DNA of 8,330 nt from Schwartzia sp. (in: firmicutes) (GTDB taxonomy: Bacteria; Bacillota; Negativicutes; Selenomonadales; Selenomonadaceae). Position numbers and translations under genes: made by a program. The stretch covers positions 1 to 8,330 of the forward strand of contig JAILNL010000147.1 of NCBI GenBank assembly GCA_024691625.1. Reading direction: 5' to 3'. Shown piece by piece: positions 6,530 through 8,330 of this stretch. The stretch's first letter is position 1. Each line of letters starts with the position of its first letter. Under the pieces are notes generated by a model. It was not told the origin of the DNA. It worked only from the letters and a program-made list of their open reading frames with translations, and did not search any database.

Positions 6530-6578
6530 CTTACAATTTGTGGATATATTATTTCGTCATACTTACTTTTTGGTGTCA
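6530..6578 (-). repeat. two copies of the 17-bp GTAAG repeat upstream of the FliB-like gene
   Basis: On the minus strand TGACACCAAAAAGTAAG occupies 6578-6562 and TATCCACAAATTGTAAG occupies 6546-6530, 32 bp apart. The first is identical to copy 11 of the large array (8219-8235). The second shows the AATTGTAAG variant also found in copies 12 and 13. They lie between the glycohydrolase terminator and the FliB-like start codon, pointing toward the latter, with the last copy ending 24 bases before the ATG. They are inverted relative to the main array. Confidence 0.85.
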
Positions 6579-6594
6579 TATATAAAACTTCCCT

Positions 6595-6641
6595 AAAAAA
6601 AGCAGGATTATATCTTTTGTATCAGATATAACCCTGTTTTT
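6595..6641 (-). terminator. terminator of the ADP-ribosylglycohydrolase gene
   Basis: CAGGATTATATC (6603-6614) pairs with GATATAACCCTG (6625-6636), giving 12 positions with one A/C mismatch and a 10-base loop. On the minus strand it is followed by seven Ts. It starts 14 bases after the stop codon. The plus strand also has TTTTT after the stem, so it may work both ways. Confidence 0.88.
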
Positions 6642-6649
6642 GAAACACT

Positions 6650-7612
6650 TTAATTTACGATATGAAATCTGTCAGAGAACTTATCACAAAGACCGTCAAT
6701 GAAATCCGTCCTCAACAAATCCTTTTTCCAATCCTCTTGGATATCATACCAGCCATATGCAAGTCCGGCCAGACCTCCTGCTATTGCCGCAACCGTATCT
6801 GTATCCTCACCGAGATTTACGGCTTTCAATACGCAGGCACGATAGCTTTTGGTTGTAATAAAGCACCATAACGCAGCCTCAAGCGTATCAATTACATATC
6901 CGCTGCTCCTGATATCTGCATCCTGAAGTGCTTTGAGACGGCGCAGATTCCACACACGGTCGTACATCTCTTTCTCAAGCATAAACTCACTATGCTCAGA
7001 GTAATACTCATAGGCCCCGTCTATTCCCTCTGTAACAGCATCGGAAACACCTTTTCCCTTTAAAAGGCCAAATGCTATGAATGTATAAATTCCACAGGCA
7101 ATTAAACTGCGCGGATGAGCATGTGTCAAAGAAGATACCTTATGTACCAGCTCTACTGCTTCATCATCCATTTTTTCTTTTGTAAGTGCCAAATACAAAG
7201 AAATCGGACTGATTCTCATAAGAGAACCATTTCCATTGTCACGCTCAGAGCGTCCTCCGCTTTCAAGAGGAAGTGCTCCTTTTTTATAGCGCATCAATGA
7301 TTTCATTGTACCGTGTCCTACATCGAATACTTTTCCTGTCGGTGTATATTCGGAATCAAGCCAGCGCATAAAATGCTGCATTATATCTTCGAAATCAACT
7401 TTTCCTTTTTCCGCAAGACTATCCAATACACAGAGTGTCATGCTTGTATCATCAGACCATGAGCCTGCAGGCATATTATAAGTGCCACCGCTCTGCATTC
7501 CTTTTACGGGATTTCTCAGCAGCTGTTCTCTTGTTTGAAATTCAACCGGAACGCCAAGCGCATCTCCGATAGCGTGTCCGTATATCATTGCTTTTATCTG
7601 GTCACGTTTCAT
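6650..7612 (-). CDS. ADP-ribosylglycohydrolase (DraG/ARH family)
   Basis: This 320-residue enzyme belongs to the family that removes ADP-ribose from proteins or small molecules using two metal ions. All signature motifs are visible: GDALGVPVEF (16-25); SDDT (53-56), which supplies metal ligands; NGNGSLMR (126-133); THAHP (163-167); and LGEDTDTVAAIAGGLAG (267-283), with metal-binding D270, D272 and T273. Length is normal and no key residue is missing, so the enzyme should be active. The start is taken at the ATG at 7612, because AGGAGG lies six bases before it, while the in-frame ATG at 7618 touches that site. The gene has its own promoter and a strong terminator, so it is monocistronic. No ADP-ribosyltransferase or macrodomain gene is adjacent and the substrate is unknown. 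It lies between the inverted repeat pair (6530-6578) and the long repeat array (from 7728). Confidence 0.93.
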   Translation of the reverse strand: MKRDQIKAMIYGHAIGDALGVPVEFQTREQLLRNPVKGMQSGGTYNMPAGSWSDDTSMTLCVLDSLAEKGKVDFEDIMQHFMRWLDSEYTPTGKVFDVGHGTMKSLMRYKKGALPLESGGRSERDNGNGSLMRISPISLYLALTKEKMDDEAVELVHKVSSLTHAHPRSLIACGIYTFIAFGLLKGKGVSDAVTEGIDGAYEYYSEHSEFMLEKEMYDRVWNLRRLKALQDADIRSSGYVIDTLEAALWCFITTKSYRACVLKAVNLGEDTDTVAAIAGGLAGLAYGWYDIQEDWKKDLLRTDFIDGLCDKFSDRFHIVN

Positions 7613-7637
7613 GGACATCCTCCTATCCTTTGTATTC

Positions 7638-7646
7638 AGTATACCA
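7638..7646 (-). promoter_or_regulatory. extended -10 promoter of the glycohydrolase gene
   Basis: On the minus strand TGGTATACT (7646-7638) is an extended -10 element (TGn followed by TATACT). No good -35 is present at normal spacing; GCGACA lies 19 bp upstream. Transcription would start near 7631, giving a leader of about 18 bases containing AGGAGG. Extended -10 promoters often tolerate a weak -35. Confidence 0.55.
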
Positions 7647-8180
7647 TATTATAAAAAGGAAATGTCGCACAATCTCTTTACAAGGCTATTAAAACGAAGC
7701 TGTGGCTTTGGCGAAAAATTTTTTTATTGTCCACAAAAAGTAAGTTTTATTTGGTCTTTTATAAATACTTATAAAACTTTAAATACTTTAGGGAATCAGA
7801 AACCCTTGATAAATCAACGTTTCAGAGTGGTTAATGTCCACATATTGTAAGGGTTGTGTCCACGAAAAGTAAGATACGGAACCACAAAAAGTAAGAAAAT
7901 ATCCGCAAAAAGTAAGAAAATCGCACCGGATTGTAAGCTGTATGTCACAAAAAGTAAGCATGGAGCGAAGTAAATTATCAGGGTACTTCATTTGTATATG
8001 TCACAAAAAGTAAGTGCCAGAAAATCATCCTCAATTGATGAAAAGGTAACATAAAATTTTTTGAATGGCAACGAAAAGATGTGATGTAAATTTTTTTAAT
8101 GTCACAAAAAGTAAGTAGCAGATGTAGTATGGATATTTTTCCCAAATACCGTATCATGTATGGTCACAAAAAGTAAGTTG

Positions 8181-8207
8181 AAAAAATAAAAAAATTTTTT
8201 ATTTTTT
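8181..8207. repeat. 27-bp AT-only perfect palindrome inside the array
   Basis: Arms AAAAAATAAAAAA (8181-8193) and TTTTTTATTTTTT (8195-8207) are perfect 13-base inverted repeats around one base. The T-run continues to 8210. It lies between repeat copies 10 and 11. It could be a melting-prone (DNA-unwinding) or bent element, or a weak two-way terminator without GC pairs. Confidence 0.8.
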
Positions 8208-8239
8208 TTTCGTCGATATGACACCAAAAAGTAAGCCTG

Positions 8240-8270
8240 AAATGACACCAAATTGTAAGTGGTGTCATTT
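8240..8270. repeat. stem-loop enclosing repeat copy 12
   Basis: AAATGACACC (8240-8249) and GGTGTCATTT (8261-8270) form a perfect 10-bp inverted repeat. The loop is the rest of repeat copy 12 (AAATTGTAAGT). The right arm is therefore an inverted copy of the variable half of the 17-bp motif, without its GTAAG end. It could be a dimeric binding site or an RNA hairpin in the leader of the gene at 8326. Confidence 0.75.
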
Positions 8271-8325
8271 GTGGAGTCCGATGAAGCCGTTTTTTATGAC
8301 ACCAAATTGTAAGGAGAAACTGTAA

Positions 8326-8330
8326 ATGTC
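8326..8330 (+). CDS. probable start of a gene running out of the window
   Basis: ATG at 8326 follows AAGGAG (8311-8316) with nine bases between, a good ribosome binding site. Only Met and the first two bases of the next codon are visible, so the product cannot be identified. The AAG of this site is the end of repeat copy 13 (8297-8313), so the protein that binds the repeats could control this gene directly. By position it is the prime candidate for the transposase, replication initiator or regulator that recognises the array. Confidence 0.5.

Larger units (their letters stand above)
7728..8313 (+). repeat. array of 13 direct copies of a 17-bp motif ending in GTAAG
   Basis: This roughly 590-base non-coding, AT-rich stretch holds 13 same-strand copies. 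Their starts are 7728, 7835, 7857, 7879, 7900, 7921, 7942, 7998, 8099, 8161, 8219, 8243 and 8297. Three subtypes appear in order: TGTCCACAAAAAGTAAG-like (first five), ATGTCACAAAAAGTAAG (four in the middle), and TGACACCAAA(AA or TT)GTAAG (last three). Copy 6 (TCGCACCGGATTGTAAG) is the most diverged. GTAAG is invariant, and the two bases before it are always AA or TT. Copies 2 to 7 are phased at 22, 22, 21, 21 and 21 bp, about two helical turns; the others are 24-107 bp apart. Decayed copies may exist near 8034-8050 and 8067-8083. Spacers are unrelated to one another and irregular, so this is not a CRISPR. The layout fits multiple binding sites for one protein: a transposase at an element end, a replication initiator, or a regulator. 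Confidence 0.93.

Noticed and set aside
7727..7735. DnaA boxes (TTGTCCACA differs from TTATCCACA by one base; the copy near 6546 is similar)
   Set aside because: Only a few copies resemble a DnaA box. The conserved part of the motif is the GTAAG end, not the CCACA part, and most copies read GTCACA or GACACC.
7611..7850. 79-codon plus-strand open frame
   Set aside because: It overlaps the glycohydrolase promoter and the first array copy, lacks a ribosome binding site, and has a composition typical of AT-rich non-coding DNA.
7788..7991. 67-codon minus-strand open frame across the repeats
   Set aside because: Its product is just the repeat translated several times (LTFC units). It has no ribosome binding site and lies in the non-coding array.
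7728..8313. CRISPR-like array
   Set aside because: The repeats are only 17 bp and diverge in their first half. Intervals vary from 21 to 107 bp with no uniform spacers, and no cas gene is present.

Overview
The window looks like ordinary chromosome from an anaerobic, probably gut- or rumen-type member of the Bacillota. The genes have moderate GC, strong purine-rich ribosome binding sites, sigma-A-like promoters and hairpin terminators. A tripartite-tricarboxylate (Bug-type) receptor, a FIST-domain hybrid kinase, a FliB-type methylase and a secreted protein with a signal peptide would all fit a diderm Negativicutes lineage. That placement is inferred from gene content only.

Layout, left to right. 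The 3' end of an alpha/beta hydrolase gene (+) ends in a strong terminator. A lone TctC/Bug-family lipoprotein gene (+) follows, without its membrane partners. A terminator usable from both strands separates it from minus-strand genes. The first of these is a 35-codon small gene (1645-1752) with a TTGACA-18-TATAAT promoter and a near-ideal ribosome binding site. Next comes a small secreted protein built from six 11-13-residue repeats, whose promoter spacer is almost entirely a perfect 17-bp palindrome. Then come a 1045-residue soluble FIST hybrid histidine kinase with receiver and Hpt modules, a FliB-like lysine N-methylase and an intact ADP-ribosylglycohydrolase, each apparently with its own transcription signals.

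The most unusual part is the right end. From 7728 to 8313, about 590 bases of AT-rich non-coding DNA hold 13 same-strand copies of a 17-bp motif of the type TGTCACAAAAAGTAAG. Six of these are phased at 21-22 bp like iterons. The array runs into the ribosome binding site of a gene that starts at 8326 and leaves the window. Two more copies, on the opposite strand, lie just upstream of the FliB-like gene (6530-6578). The same motif therefore sits immediately upstream of, and co-oriented with, two different genes. The candidate explanations are the multi-site end of a transposon (IS21-like or Tn7-like) plus a relic end, an iteron origin with its initiator gene, or operators of an unknown regulon. 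The window alone cannot decide among them.

No operon of more than one gene is evident. Apart from the shared repeat linking the FliB-like gene to the gene at 8326, the genes have no obvious common pathway.
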